Assembly: GCF_004137765.1 (NCBI RefSeq)
Contig: NZ_NOIS01000001.1
Coordinates: forward strand, 722,443 to 786,442
Source: Rothia uropygialis
Lineage (GTDB): Bacteria > Actinomycetota > Actinomycetes > Actinomycetales > Micrococcaceae
Length of the DNA stretch: 64,000 nt
Reading direction: 5' to 3'
Both the position numbers and the translations under genes were made by a program. The notes under the pieces are model-generated. The model was not told the DNA's origin and searched no databases. It saw only the letters and a program-made list of their open reading frames with translations. Positions within the stretch are counted from its first letter, which is position 1. The number at the start of each line of letters is the position of its first letter. Below, in pieces: positions 9,909 through 19,291 of this stretch.

Positions 9909-10511
9909 ATGATGGAACCAATTACGACTCATACCGGAGTCGCGGCGCCGTTACGCGCCTCGAACGTAGACACTGATCAGATCATTCCCGCGGTATATCT
10001 GAAACGCATTACCAAAACCGGTTTCGATGACGCCTTGTTCGCGGCATGGCGCAAGGATCCCGAGTTCGTCCTCAACCAGGAGCCCTTTCGGAATGCGTCC
10101 GTCCTGGTAGCCGGGCCGGACTTCGGTACAGGCTCGTCACGCGAACACGCCGTATGGGCACTGAAGGATTACGGGTTCCGGGTCGTCCTGTCGGCCCGCT
10201 TCGCTGATATCTTCCGTGGCAATTCGGGTAAGCAAGGCCTTGTCGCAGCCCAGTTGGACCAGCAGGACATCGAGTTGATCTGGAAGTCCATCGAGGAAAA
10301 TCCGGGGATCGAAGTGACCGTGGACCTGGAGAGCAAGAACGTGACGTGCGGTTCGCTGACAGTACCGTTCCAGATCGACGAGTACACCCGCTGGCGCCTC
10401 ATGAACGGACTCGACGATATTTCCTTGACCCTGCAGCAAGAGGACCAGATCACTCGTTTCGAAGAAACGAGGCCTGCGTTTAAACCACGTACGCTACCGG
10501 CGAAGTCCTGA
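9909..10511 (+). CDS. leuD: 3-isopropylmalate dehydratase small subunit
   Basis: 200 residues. It forms the swivelling domain that completes the LeuC active site. Signatures: [17 protein letters not shown] near the N-terminus and [21 protein letters not shown]. It follows leuC directly, and a strong hairpin comes after it. Confidence 0.95.
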   Translation: MMEPITTHTGVAAPLRASNVDTDQIIPAVYLKRITKTGFDDALFAAWRKDPEFVLNQEPFRNASVLVAGPDFGTGSSREHAVWALKDYGFRVVLSARFADIFRGNSGKQGLVAAQLDQQDIELIWKSIEENPGIEVTVDLESKNVTCGSLTVPFQIDEYTRWRLMNGLDDISLTLQQEDQITRFEETRPAFKPRTLPAKS

Positions 10512-10534
10512 CCTCGACGAGGCATCCACTGAGA

Positions 10535-10575
10535 GGCCGCGCCCATGACACACCTACGGTGCATGGGGCGCGGCC
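10535..10575 (+). terminator. Hairpin terminator after leuD
   Basis: GGCCGCGCCCATG (10535-10547) pairs with CATGGGGCGCGGCC (10562-10575) with a one-base bulge. Very stable, but without a T run, as is common for actinobacterial terminators. Confidence 0.55.
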
Positions 10576-10750
10576 CGTCGACGTTAAGCAGGAACAAGTC
10601 GGTCCGGTATTGTGTTCGCTGCAGTCCGGCGGAAGGCCGGAATCTGTCCCGGGGTTGGTACCGTAAAATAGCTCAAGAATGCGTGTCACCTGCGGACACG
10701 CCGGAATCACTGGGGCCCACCGGGCCTGAACACACGAGGATTGGAACTTT

Positions 10751-12082
10751 ATGATCGGCGCATTGCACATTGAGGGCGGCGAGCCGCTTCGCGGAGAAGT
10801 ATCGGTCCGTGGAGCGAAGAACCTTGTCCCCAAGGCCATGGTCGCGGCCCTGCTCGGTGCAACTCCGTCGGTATTGCGCAGCGTTCCCGAGATCAAGGAC
10901 GTCAACGTTGTCACGGACCTGTTGTCCTTGCACGGCGTCACGGTGACCAAGGACCCGAAAAACGGCGACTTGAGCCTCGACCCGACCAACGTGTCCGTCG
11001 CACGACACGCGGACATCGATGCCCACGCCGGCGATTCCCGCATTCCGATTCTCCTGTGCGGCCCCTTGTTGCACGCGATCGGCGAAGCCTTCATCCCCGA
11101 TCTGGGCGGCTGCAAAATCGGTGACCGTCCCATCGATTACCACCTCGAAGTGCTTCGGAACTTCGGCGCCGAGGTCAACAAGTTGCCCTCCGGTATCCGG
11201 ATGACTGCACCCAAGGGGCTCAAGGGCGCCAAAATCGACCTGCCGTACCCGTCCGTCGGGGCGACCGAGCAGGTCCTGCTGACAGCAACGCGCGCCGAAG
11301 GCAACACTGAGCTGCGTGGAGCGGCCACCGAACCCGAGATCATGGACCTCATTGCGATCCTCCAGAAGATGGGTGCGATCATCACGGTCCAGACCGACCG
11401 GGTGATCCACATCGAAGGAGTGCCCAACCTCAGCGGATACAACCATCGTGCTCTGCCGGACCGGATCGAAGCAGCCTCGTGGGGTTCGGCGGCGCTGGCT
11501 ACTGGCGGAGACATCTTCGTCCGTGGAGCCCAGCAAGCAGACATGATGGCTTACCTCAATACCTTCCGGAAAATCGGCGGCGGCCTCGACATCACGGATG
11601 AGGGCATCCGTTTTTACCATCCCGGCGGAAAGCTCAACTCGCTCATTGTCGAGACCAACGTTCACCCGGGTTTCATGACCGACTGGCAGCAACCGCTCGT
11701 GGTCGCCTTGACGCAGGCGGATGGTGTATCGATCGTCCACGAAACCGTGTACGAGAACCGATTCGGATTCACCGGTGCGCTGAATCGAATGGGCGCCTCG
11801 ATCCAGCTGCACCGGGAGTGCCTGGGGTCGGTGCCTTGCCGCTTCGGTCAGCGTAACTTCCTTCACTCAGCGGTCATCTCCGGACCGACTCCGTTGCACG
11901 GCGCAGACATCAACATCCCCGACCTCCGAGGAGGCTTCAGCCACCTCATCGCGGCGCTTGCCGGTGAGGGGGAATCGCACGTTACAGGAGTCGAGCTCAT
12001 CAACCGTGGCTACGAGCGGTTCGTCGACAAGCTCGAGGGCCTGGGAGCTAAATTCGACCTCGAAAACATGGCGGCCAAGTAG
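10751..12082 (+). CDS. murA: UDP-N-acetylglucosamine 1-carboxyvinyltransferase
   Basis: 443 residues. It catalyses the first committed step of peptidoglycan synthesis (enolpyruvyl transfer to UDP-GlcNAc). The catalytic cysteine lies in GGCKIGDRP, equivalent to the fosfomycin-target Cys. RGAKNLVPKAMVAALL near the N-terminus holds the substrate Lys/Asn pair. Near the C-terminus, DLRGGFSHLIAALAGEGES is typical. plsC starts 2 bp after the stop. Confidence 0.95.
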   Translation: MIGALHIEGGEPLRGEVSVRGAKNLVPKAMVAALLGATPSVLRSVPEIKDVNVVTDLLSLHGVTVTKDPKNGDLSLDPTNVSVARHADIDAHAGDSRIPILLCGPLLHAIGEAFIPDLGGCKIGDRPIDYHLEVLRNFGAEVNKLPSGIRMTAPKGLKGAKIDLPYPSVGATEQVLLTATRAEGNTELRGAATEPEIMDLIAILQKMGAIITVQTDRVIHIEGVPNLSGYNHRALPDRIEAASWGSAALATGGDIFVRGAQQADMMAYLNTFRKIGGGLDITDEGIRFYHPGGKLNSLIVETNVHPGFMTDWQQPLVVALTQADGVSIVHETVYENRFGFTGALNRMGASIQLHRECLGSVPCRFGQRNFLHSAVISGPTPLHGADINIPDLRGGFSHLIAALAGEGESHVTGVELINRGYERFVDKLEGLGAKFDLENMAAK

Positions 12083-12084
12083 CA

Positions 12085-12900
12085 ATGGCAGGCGAGGACC
12101 GGGCAACGCAGGGGAAAAAGACGAGGAAGAACCGACCCATCAAGACCACGACGCCGAGCCGTGGCGGAAACATCCTGTTCCACTGCGTTGCCTTCGTGGT
12201 ACGGCACGTCCTGGATCTTGCCATGGCCAAGACATGGACCGGGGTCGAGAAACTCAAACGGGATGACGGGTACATCGTCATCGCGAATCATGTAACGGAA
12301 GTGGACCCTATGTCGGTGGCCTACCCCGTTTACATGTCCGGAACCATTCCGCGTTTCCTCGCCAAGGAATCCCTGTTCCGCGTCCCTGTCCTTGGGACTG
12401 TTCTGAGCCGCACCGCTCAGATCCCCGTATTCCGCGGTTCCATGGAAGCACGCAAGTCGTTGGAAAGCGCACGGGCGGTGGTCGACGCCGGCGGAGCCGT
12501 GCTGATCTATCCGGAAGGCACCTTGACCAAGGATCCGGAACTCTGGCCGATGGTGGGTCGTTCGGGCGCGGCTCGTCTCGCATTAGCCACGGGTGCACCG
12601 GTCATTCCGATCGCGCATTGGGGAGACCAGGAATTCCTGGCACCCAAGGCCACGCGTCCGCGTCCCTTCCCCAGAAAACGAGTACACGTTGTGGTGGGCG
12701 ATCCGCTGGACCTGTCCGATCTCCGGGGAGAGGATCGCACCGAACACGTCAGCCAAAAGGCACTCTCCGAAGCCACCGACCGCATGATGGATGCTCTGAC
12801 GACCCTTGTCGAGGGCCTTCGCGGTGAGAAGGCCCCGGATGGACGGTGGGACCCCCACCTGAGGAAGAGGGTCGGTCGAACCTCGTCGAACGAGGATTGA
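12085..12900 (+). CDS. plsC: 1-acyl-sn-glycerol-3-phosphate acyltransferase (PlsC family)
   Basis: 271 residues. The acyltransferase HX4D motif is HVTEVD (about residue 70), followed by VFRG, YPEGTLT and GAPVIPIA blocks in the expected order. It makes phosphatidic acid from lysophosphatidic acid at the membrane. The N-terminus is basic and the C-terminal tail charged. It starts 2 bp after murA, and gpsA follows, giving a murA-plsC-gpsA envelope and lipid operon. Confidence 0.88.
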   Translation: MAGEDRATQGKKTRKNRPIKTTTPSRGGNILFHCVAFVVRHVLDLAMAKTWTGVEKLKRDDGYIVIANHVTEVDPMSVAYPVYMSGTIPRFLAKESLFRVPVLGTVLSRTAQIPVFRGSMEARKSLESARAVVDAGGAVLIYPEGTLTKDPELWPMVGRSGAARLALATGAPVIPIAHWGDQEFLAPKATRPRPFPRKRVHVVVGDPLDLSDLRGEDRTEHVSQKALSEATDRMMDALTTLVEGLRGEKAPDGRWDPHLRKRVGRTSSNED

Positions 12901-12960
12901 CCCGAGATCAGCCAGACTCCGCGGCGACGAACGACGCGGCAGAAGACCGGAAGGAACATC

Positions 12961-14073
12961 GTGAGCGATACCGCCCAGGCCCCTAGCGTTCCGTCAACCG
13001 TTCCGACGCCACGCAAGGTGGCGGTTTTGGGAGCGGGCAGTTGGGGTACCGCTTTTGCCAAAATCGCCGCCGATGCAGCTCGCACGGAATCGGAGCAGGA
13101 GCCCGGCTGGGAGACTGTCCTGTGGGGACGCGATGAGTCCGCGATGCAGGCCATGGCCAAAACCGGTGTCAACGACCGATATTTCCCGAATGTCCGTTTG
13201 CCCGAGGATCTTGCATACACCGCGGATCCTCGCGAGGCGCTCGACGGTGCTGACGTCGTCGTGTTGGCGCTGCCGGCTCAGGTCCTGCGAGAGCAGCTGA
13301 AATCCATGGCCGTCCTCGTCCCCACCGATGCGGTACTCGTGTCCTTGGCGAAAGGTCTGGAACGAGGTACGGGCCTGAGAATGTCCGAAGTCATCGCCGA
13401 GGTGTTCCCGGGCGGAGCGGATCGCATCGCCGTCGTCTCGGGCCCCAACCTGGCCAAGGAAATCATCCAGAACCAGCCCACGGCCTCCGTCGTCGCATCG
13501 CCGTCCGAATATGCAGCCGGGCTGGTCAGCAGGGTGTGCGCCACGTCCTATTTCCGCCCGTACACCTCGGCCGACGTCGTCGGCGTGGAAATCGGTGGAC
13601 TCGTCAAGAATGTGATCGCCTTGTGCGTAGGCATATGCGAAGGGCGCGACTATGGGGACAACTCCAAAGCATCCATCATGACGCGTGGTCTCGCCGAGAC
13701 CACGCGGTTGGCCATGGCCCTCGGAGGACGACCGGAGACACTCGCAGGACTAGCGGGAATGGGCGACCTCGTGGCAACCTGTTCATCACCTCTTTCTCGA
13801 AATCACACGGCCGGAAAGCTTCTGGCCCTGGGCTTGAGTGAAGAGGAAGTCACGGCTCGCATGACCCAGACTGCTGAGGGCATCAAGTCCGCTCCGGTGG
13901 TCTTGGAGCTGGCTCGTCGCAACGGCGTCGAAATGCCGATCGCCGAGGCGGTCTCGGCGGTCTTGGCTTCGCAAGTCACCGTTGACCAGCTCCAGCCGAT
14001 GCTGCTGGGACGTCAGCTCAAGGCGGAGACTCCGCACGGGGGCCCCGAAGGAACCAGCGCTCCGGGGCACTGA
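12961..14073 (+). CDS. gpsA: Glycerol-3-phosphate dehydrogenase [NAD(P)+]
   Basis: About 370 residues from GTG 12961, preceded by GGAAGGA. The Rossmann motif VLGAGSWGTAF sits near residue 22, the catalytic lysine in GGLVKNVIALCVG, and the C-terminal domain includes AGLAGMGDLVATCSSPLSRNH. It reduces dihydroxyacetone phosphate to sn-glycerol-3-phosphate for phospholipid synthesis, matching the adjacent plsC. Confidence 0.94.
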   Translation: MSDTAQAPSVPSTVPTPRKVAVLGAGSWGTAFAKIAADAARTESEQEPGWETVLWGRDESAMQAMAKTGVNDRYFPNVRLPEDLAYTADPREALDGADVVVLALPAQVLREQLKSMAVLVPTDAVLVSLAKGLERGTGLRMSEVIAEVFPGGADRIAVVSGPNLAKEIIQNQPTASVVASPSEYAAGLVSRVCATSYFRPYTSADVVGVEIGGLVKNVIALCVGICEGRDYGDNSKASIMTRGLAETTRLAMALGGRPETLAGLAGMGDLVATCSSPLSRNHTAGKLLALGLSEEEVTARMTQTAEGIKSAPVVLELARRNGVEMPIAEAVSAVLASQVTVDQLQPMLLGRQLKAETPHGGPEGTSAPGH

Positions 14074-14126
14074 CTCATCCGGGTCACCAGAGAACATCAA
14101 CCCAAGAATTTCGTGAGAGAGAGCCC

Positions 14127-15254
14127 ATGACCACCATTGCATCGACCGGTCGTACCACCGTTGGGATCTTGTTCGGGGGAGTCTCTTCCGAGCACTCGAT
14201 CTCACTCATCACCGCCAAGGGGGTCCTTGGGGTCCTCGACCACGAGAAGTACGAACCAGTTCTGATCGGCATCACACCCGAGGGGACCTGGCACCTGAGC
14301 AGCGAAGCAGAACTCAACAAATTAATGGATGGCGTGGTGCTTCCCCGCTTCTCCGGGGAAGGCCCTCGCGTCTCGCTGCCGATGGGCGATTCCAGCCAAG
14401 GAATGTACCTCAAGTACGACGACGGCACCTTCGGCGAGGGCCCTCATCTGGATGTCGTTTTCCCTCTGCTTCACGGCCCCTTCGGCGAGGACGGAACGGT
14501 CCAAGGACTGCTCGAATTGGCCAATCTCCGGTACGTCGGTGCGGGCGTGACGTCGTCCGCGGTCGGTATGGACAAACATTTCATGAAGGTCGCCTTCGAA
14601 TCGGCTGGCCTGGAAGTAGGTCCTTATCGGGTGATTTCGGCCCGCGATTGGGTCAACGACCGGCAGGCCAGCTTGCGAAAGATCAAGGAATTGGCTCTCC
14701 CTATCTTCGTCAAACCGGCTCGGGCCGGATCCTCCTGCGGCATTACTCGTGTCGCAGACTGGGCGGATCTCGAGGAAGCCATCGACCAGGCGCAGGCTTT
14801 GGACCCCAAGATCGTCGTCGAGGAAGAGATCAGCGGCCGTGAGATTGAGTGCGCGGTCTTGGACGGATTCCGTCACGAGCTTCCGCAAGCATCCCACCCG
14901 GGCGAAATCGAAATGGTCGGAGAGGATCACGCCTTCTACGACTTCGAGGCCAAATACGTCGAGACCGCCTCGTCCGAGCTGCGTTGCCCGGCCGATCTGC
15001 CGCAAGAAGTCCAGGCATCCATCCGAGAAAAAGCGGTTCAGGCTTTCCTGGCCCTTGACGGAGAGGGCCTGTCCCGTTGCGATTTCTTCTATACGGACGA
15101 CGGGCGCGTGATCATCAACGAGGTCAACACGATGCCGGGCTTCACCCCGATTTCAATGTACGGGATGATGTGGGCAGAATCCGGGATCGATTACGGTCAG
15201 CTCGTGGATCGCCTCATCCGCTTGGCTCTGGACAGGGTCCCGGGGCTGCGCTGA
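14127..15254 (+). CDS. ddl: D-alanine--D-alanine ligase
   Basis: 375 residues. ATP-grasp enzyme joining two D-Ala for peptidoglycan. Signatures: VGILFGGVSSEHSISL at the N-terminus, HGPFGEDGTVQGLLE, and the metal and substrate loop INEVNTMPGFTPISMYGMMW near the C-terminus. The order gpsA-ddl-DUF3515-thiL is conserved in actinobacteria. Confidence 0.95.
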   Translation: MTTIASTGRTTVGILFGGVSSEHSISLITAKGVLGVLDHEKYEPVLIGITPEGTWHLSSEAELNKLMDGVVLPRFSGEGPRVSLPMGDSSQGMYLKYDDGTFGEGPHLDVVFPLLHGPFGEDGTVQGLLELANLRYVGAGVTSSAVGMDKHFMKVAFESAGLEVGPYRVISARDWVNDRQASLRKIKELALPIFVKPARAGSSCGITRVADWADLEEAIDQAQALDPKIVVEEEISGREIECAVLDGFRHELPQASHPGEIEMVGEDHAFYDFEAKYVETASSELRCPADLPQEVQASIREKAVQAFLALDGEGLSRCDFFYTDDGRVIINEVNTMPGFTPISMYGMMWAESGIDYGQLVDRLIRLALDRVPGLR

Positions 15255-15304
15255 CCGCAGCCACGAGGTGTCACCGTGATCCTCGGATCCCGGCACCGGA
15301 CCGG

Positions 15305-15970
15305 TCAATTCTTGGACAAGTCCAGATTGTCAGAGACGTCTGTGCATTCCTTGGTCTGATGGATGCGGTTCACAGCCGATTGCAGATCCACCAGCAATGT
15401 CGAGGAATTGACCTTGGCAGCGTCGAACGTCACCTGGATGGCCGGGGAACGTCCGAAGGACGTGGCTGTCCACGTTCCCGTTCCGTCAAGAGACTGACCC
15501 TGGTCGACGCTCGTGCCCGAGGTCGAGCTCGAAGACTCACTCGGTTCGGAGGACTCTTTGGCCCCTCCATCTTGCCGCAGGGTCCAATCGACGTCGTTGA
15601 CCCGGACACACGGATCCTGGACCGGCTCCTTGACGCGTGCCCCGCACTTGAGGATGATCGTCGCGGGATCGCCCCACGCCGCAGTGGCCTGGGCCGTCGT
15701 CTCCCGCTTGTCCTGCCCGGCAAGGGTGTCCGGCATTGCGACGAGCGCTCTGGCGCAATCCGGATTCGTGGCATCAGGGGCCGCGTCCACCGTCACCGCG
15801 GACGAGCATCCACTGACCACCAGGACCGAAGCGGCTAGGCCACAAGCCCACACCTTTCGCGCTGACCAGCCATTCTGTACCTTTGCAACGGAGCGTCCTA
15901 AACTGAATGTTCTGAGGCGGGCAAGACGATGTGAATTCACATCCTCGAGGATACCCCAGCGATCTGACAT
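15305..15970 (-). CDS. DUF3515 family lipoprotein
   Basis: 221 residues. A basic N-terminal region is followed by a hydrophobic stretch and the lipobox VVSGC (Cys near residue 55), so it is probably a secreted lipoprotein. The true start may be internal, since 40 residues precede the signal. DUF3515 features include CARALVAMPDTLAGQ, ATAAWGDPATIILKCG, VNDVDW and the C-terminal pair of cysteines. It is convergent with ddl. The molecular function of the family is unknown. Confidence 0.8.
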   Translation of the reverse strand: MSDRWGILEDVNSHRLARLRTFSLGRSVAKVQNGWSARKVWACGLAASVLVVSGCSSAVTVDAAPDATNPDCARALVAMPDTLAGQDKRETTAQATAAWGDPATIILKCGARVKEPVQDPCVRVNDVDWTLRQDGGAKESSEPSESSSSTSGTSVDQGQSLDGTGTWTATSFGRSPAIQVTFDAAKVNSSTLLVDLQSAVNRIHQTKECTDVSDNLDLSKN

Positions 15971-16071
15971 TCAATTTAAGCGGGTATCGTCGCAGGACAA
16001 AGGCTCTCGTTCATGGGCCGCCCGACTGACCAGAGCATCTCGAAGAGGTAGGAATCATTCGTAGCAGCCAC

Positions 16072-17181
16072 ATGCCGGACGAGAAAGACCGCGCAAGACA
16101 GCGATTGGTGTATCGCTGCGCGGCATGCGCCGCCGTCATCGGTGTGGCTGGTCTCACGACGGTGTCCGCCGCGGCTGCCGAAAATGTGACGGACACTCCC
16201 AGCATTTCGACGGGACCGGCGGCCCCGACCGTCACCCAATCCTCATCAGGTCAACCCGACGGCAACTCAGCCACGGACGACTCAACGAGTAGTTCTTCGG
16301 AGTCCGTGCCGCCGACCCCCTCGGAGCCTACTGGCACCCCCACTCAGGAACCCACGGGCCAGCCGACGGCCGACCCCAGCGACGAGCCGACAGAGCAGCC
16401 GACGGCCGACCCCAGCGAAGAGCCGACAGAGCAGCCGACGGCCGACCCCAGCGAAGAGCCGACAGAGCAGCCGACGGCCGACCCCAGCGAAGAGCCGACA
16501 GAGCAGCCGACTCAAAGCCCGAGTAGACAGCCCGCTCAGAATCCGACGGAGGAGCCTCCACAGGAGCCAGCCCAGGAGCCGACTCAGGCGCCAGAGCCTG
16601 CTCTCCCGGACGCTCAGCCTGCGCCGGATCCGGGTCAAGACGTGGTACCTCCCCAACCGGGAGGAGCCGTCGGAGATTCAGGAAGTGATGGAAGCAAGGG
16701 TACGGTACCAGGAAATGCCGGTTCGGACCCCTCGCCGAGCGAAAGGCCGGCATCGGGAGGCGACGCAACACAGGCGCCCGCTGGATCCAATGGTCAGGCA
16801 GGTGCGCCTCAGACCAGCGACGGCGGCACGAGATCCACAGGACAAGGTTCCGGTGGTGACGACGCCGCAGCGGCAAATGCCGGCAGATCCGTAGGCGACG
16901 TGACGGGTATATCCAGTTGGGTCAGTCATTACCTGAACAGTAAGGAATCCGACGCTCCAGCGGCCGATCCGGTGGACTCGGACGCCAATGCCGGAGTCAA
17001 CGACGTCGGCCATCAGGCGAGCACTTCTGGGGAACACCAAGAGGCTGGCAGCCACCGTAACCTCACGGCACTGCGTGGCCCGATCCCGCTTCTCGTTTTC
17101 ACTGCCCTTGCCCTCGGCGGGGTGGGTACGGTGTTGGCGCGTACCTCCAAGACTCTGTCTCACAAGAAGCACGAGCAGTAA
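16072..17181 (+). CDS. Secreted low-complexity repeat protein with C-terminal membrane anchor
   Basis: 369 residues. An N-terminal hydrophobic segment ending in AAAA (residues about 17-38) looks like a signal peptide. Residues about 97-147 consist of four near-identical 12-residue units (EQPTADPSEEPT type), followed by P/E/Q/T-rich and G/S-rich sequence. A transmembrane helix GPIPLLVFTALALGGVGTVL sits near the C-terminus and is followed by a basic tail, so the protein is probably an extended wall-spanning anchor. There is no LPxTG motif. It lies between DUF3515 and thiL. Function unknown. Confidence 0.7.
   Translation: MPDEKDRARQRLVYRCAACAAVIGVAGLTTVSAAAAENVTDTPSISTGPAAPTVTQSSSGQPDGNSATDDSTSSSSESVPPTPSEPTGTPTQEPTGQPTADPSDEPTEQPTADPSEEPTEQPTADPSEEPTEQPTADPSEEPTEQPTQSPSRQPAQNPTEEPPQEPAQEPTQAPEPALPDAQPAPDPGQDVVPPQPGGAVGDSGSDGSKGTVPGNAGSDPSPSERPASGGDATQAPAGSNGQAGAPQTSDGGTRSTGQGSGGDDAAAANAGRSVGDVTGISSWVSHYLNSKESDAPAADPVDSDANAGVNDVGHQASTSGEHQEAGSHRNLTALRGPIPLLVFTALALGGVGTVLARTSKTLSHKKHEQ
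16360..16512 (+). repeat. Four 36-bp tandem repeats
   Basis: Units begin at 16360, 16396, 16432 and 16468 with a partial fifth at 16504. The first differs from the others by GAC versus GAA, and the remaining copies are identical. They encode the 12-residue acidic/proline repeat of the surrounding gene and are likely to vary in number by slippage. Confidence 0.9.
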
Positions 17182-17184
17182 GCC

Positions 17185-18321
17185 GTGACCCGGCGGCACA
17201 CGGTATCGGACGTCAACGAGGAACAGCTTCTACGCCCGATGCTCGAGATCTTCGATGCCCACAACCACGCGATGGTTCGCGATGGTACGTCCCGTCTTCT
17301 GCTCGGGCCTGGCGACGATTGCGCTATCTACGATCAATCCCGCGGTCGTACCGTGGTCACCATCGATACGCAAACCCAGGGTCAGGACTATCTCATGTCG
17401 TACCCATGCGGATACGACGTCGACGGCTTTGACCTGGGGTGGAAATCCGCCGCTCAGAATCTCGCGGACGTCGCGGCGATGGGGGCCGTGCCCACTGGGC
17501 TCGTGATCAGTCTGAGCCTCCCGCCACAAACGCCCCTCGAGATGGTCCGCCAGATGGCTCTCGGCTATTGTGCGGCCATCCGGAGGCTCGGCGCCTCGGG
17601 CTGCACCGTGGGCGGCGGCGACGTCGGGTCTGGCACTGAGCTCTCGGCCAGCGTCGCGGCATTCGGACTGGTCGGTCCAGGAACGGAAAAGATTGTTCCT
17701 GGACCGGGCCTCGTCAGCACGGCTTTGCCCGCGGTATTGCGGTCGGGTGCTCGTCCGGGGGATCTCGTGGTTCTGGCTGGCACGGTAGGGCGTGCGGCCG
17801 CTGGGCTGGACGTGCTCCTGCACGAAAACGGTGAGCCTCCGCTTGCATTTACCGACGACGCGACCGGGGACCTGCCGTGGGCTGCACCTTCGGATTCTCT
17901 TGCAGCCTTGGCAGCCTGCCAGTTGCGGCCTCTGCCGCCTCTGGCCCTCTCCCGTGAATTGTCCGCCGCCGGGGCCACGGCCATGATCGACGTTTCCGAT
18001 GGCCTCGTGATGGATGCCGGCCGCATAGCCCGGGCTTCCGGCGTAGGGATCGAGTTGGACACGCAGGCGCTGGGGACGCTGTGCGCGCCGTTGCAGAAGG
18101 CCGCTGACCTCGTCGGAAAGAGCCCGCTGGATTGGGCTCTCGCTGGTGGAGAAGATCATGGAATTCTTGCCTGCCTCCCATCCACAGCTCGACTTCCGGA
18201 TGGGGTGATTGCGATAGGCTCGTGTCGAGAATCAGACGATCGGGAGCCACAGGTCAGTGTGGACGGGAGGACCCGAGAAAACAAGGGATGGGATCATTTT
18301 GCAGCAAAGGACTGGATCTAG
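17185..18321 (+). CDS. thiL: Thiamine-monophosphate kinase
   Basis: 378 residues from GTG 17185, 3 bp after the previous stop. It phosphorylates thiamine monophosphate to the diphosphate cofactor. Signatures: GPGDDCAIYD, VVTIDTQTQGQDY, GWKSAAQNLADVAAMGA, MIDVSDGLVMDAGRIA and GGEDHGILA. The GDD and SDG acidic residues bind Mg-ATP in this PurM-like fold. Confidence 0.92.
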   Translation: MTRRHTVSDVNEEQLLRPMLEIFDAHNHAMVRDGTSRLLLGPGDDCAIYDQSRGRTVVTIDTQTQGQDYLMSYPCGYDVDGFDLGWKSAAQNLADVAAMGAVPTGLVISLSLPPQTPLEMVRQMALGYCAAIRRLGASGCTVGGGDVGSGTELSASVAAFGLVGPGTEKIVPGPGLVSTALPAVLRSGARPGDLVVLAGTVGRAAAGLDVLLHENGEPPLAFTDDATGDLPWAAPSDSLAALAACQLRPLPPLALSRELSAAGATAMIDVSDGLVMDAGRIARASGVGIELDTQALGTLCAPLQKAADLVGKSPLDWALAGGEDHGILACLPSTARLPDGVIAIGSCRESDDREPQVSVDGRTRENKGWDHFAAKDWI

Positions 18322-19288
18322 CGCCGTTTTTATGCGCCGTTGGCTGTCGGTAGCAGCAGATGCGCTCGACCAGCACCAGAATGAGCTCAACGCCCTCAAC
18401 GTTTTCCCCGTAGCCGACGCGGATACCGGGACCAATATGGCGATTACCGTGCGCGCGGGTGCCCAGGCCGCCGAAATGGTAAACACGTCATTGGTCGGCG
18501 AACTCTTCGAGATTTGCGGACGCCATTGCCTCGAGGAGGCCAAAGGAAACTCCGGAACCCTCTTCGCCGTTGTGCTGGCAGGTTGCGCCGGGCCGCTTCG
18601 GGACGAATCCCGGCTCACGGCTTTCGGGTTCGCCCGGGCGCTCGAGCACGCCCGTACTCGGGTTCTCGGCGCTCTCCACGACCCCGTCGAAGGAACAATC
18701 CTGTCTTTCGTCAATGACATCACCCGCGCCGCGGGAGCCTGGGAAGACGCCGATGACTCGAATAAGAACTTGTGCAATATGATCGAGCACCTGGTCGGGG
18801 TTGGGCACAAATCCGTACGGAGGACCAGCACACAACTCGAGGTACTCCGGGACACCGGGCGGGTGGACGCAGGTGCTCTCGGAATGTTGATCATCGTGGA
18901 CGTCCTGGCCCACGTCGTGCGCGGAGAAGAATACCCGGGCGCAGACGAGCGGCCCTACGCGGAATTGTTGGTTCCCCAGATCGCGGAGCCAGTCAGGAAA
19001 AGCGCTGCGGAGCCCTCCATCGCGGACCGAGCGGAGATCGGGGAGGAAGGCGTCGAGTTCATGTGCAGCATCGAATTGGACGCGCTTTCTGCGGCCCAGG
19101 TCCGTCACGAACTCTCGGAAGCCGGCGACTCGGTGATCATGTCCGCGGTATCGCAAGCGACCACCGAGAAAATTCGGTGGAAAGTGCACGTGCACGTCCG
19201 GGAAGTATCGGAAGCCATGTCGATCCTGAGCCCTTATGGGAAACCCGTCGACATCATGACCGAGCCCCTGTCTGCGAAGGAAAACTAG
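18257..19288 (+). CDS. DAK2-domain protein (dihydroxyacetone kinase-like)
   Basis: Up to 343 residues. The DAK2 (DhaL-like) domain shows LNALNVFPVADADTGTNM with the aspartates that bind Mg-ATP and GNSGTLFAVVLAG, then a C-terminal region of the fatty-acid kinase/DegV-partner type. The start is uncertain: GTG 18257 overlaps thiL by 65 bp, TTG 18299 has a GGGAT-type site, and ATG 18332 lacks a ribosome-binding site and would cut into the first conserved helix (SSAVFMRRWL). Its placement before recG is the usual actinobacterial arrangement. Confidence 0.8.
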   Translation: MWTGGPEKTRDGIILQQRTGSSAVFMRRWLSVAADALDQHQNELNALNVFPVADADTGTNMAITVRAGAQAAEMVNTSLVGELFEICGRHCLEEAKGNSGTLFAVVLAGCAGPLRDESRLTAFGFARALEHARTRVLGALHDPVEGTILSFVNDITRAAGAWEDADDSNKNLCNMIEHLVGVGHKSVRRTSTQLEVLRDTGRVDAGALGMLIIVDVLAHVVRGEEYPGADERPYAELLVPQIAEPVRKSAAEPSIADRAEIGEEGVEFMCSIELDALSAAQVRHELSEAGDSVIMSAVSQATTEKIRWKVHVHVREVSEAMSILSPYGKPVDIMTEPLSAKEN

Positions 19289-19291
19289 ATC

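Noticed and set aside
16360..16512. CRISPR-like array
   Set aside because: The 36-bp repeats are directly adjacent with no spacers and are in frame within a coding gene.
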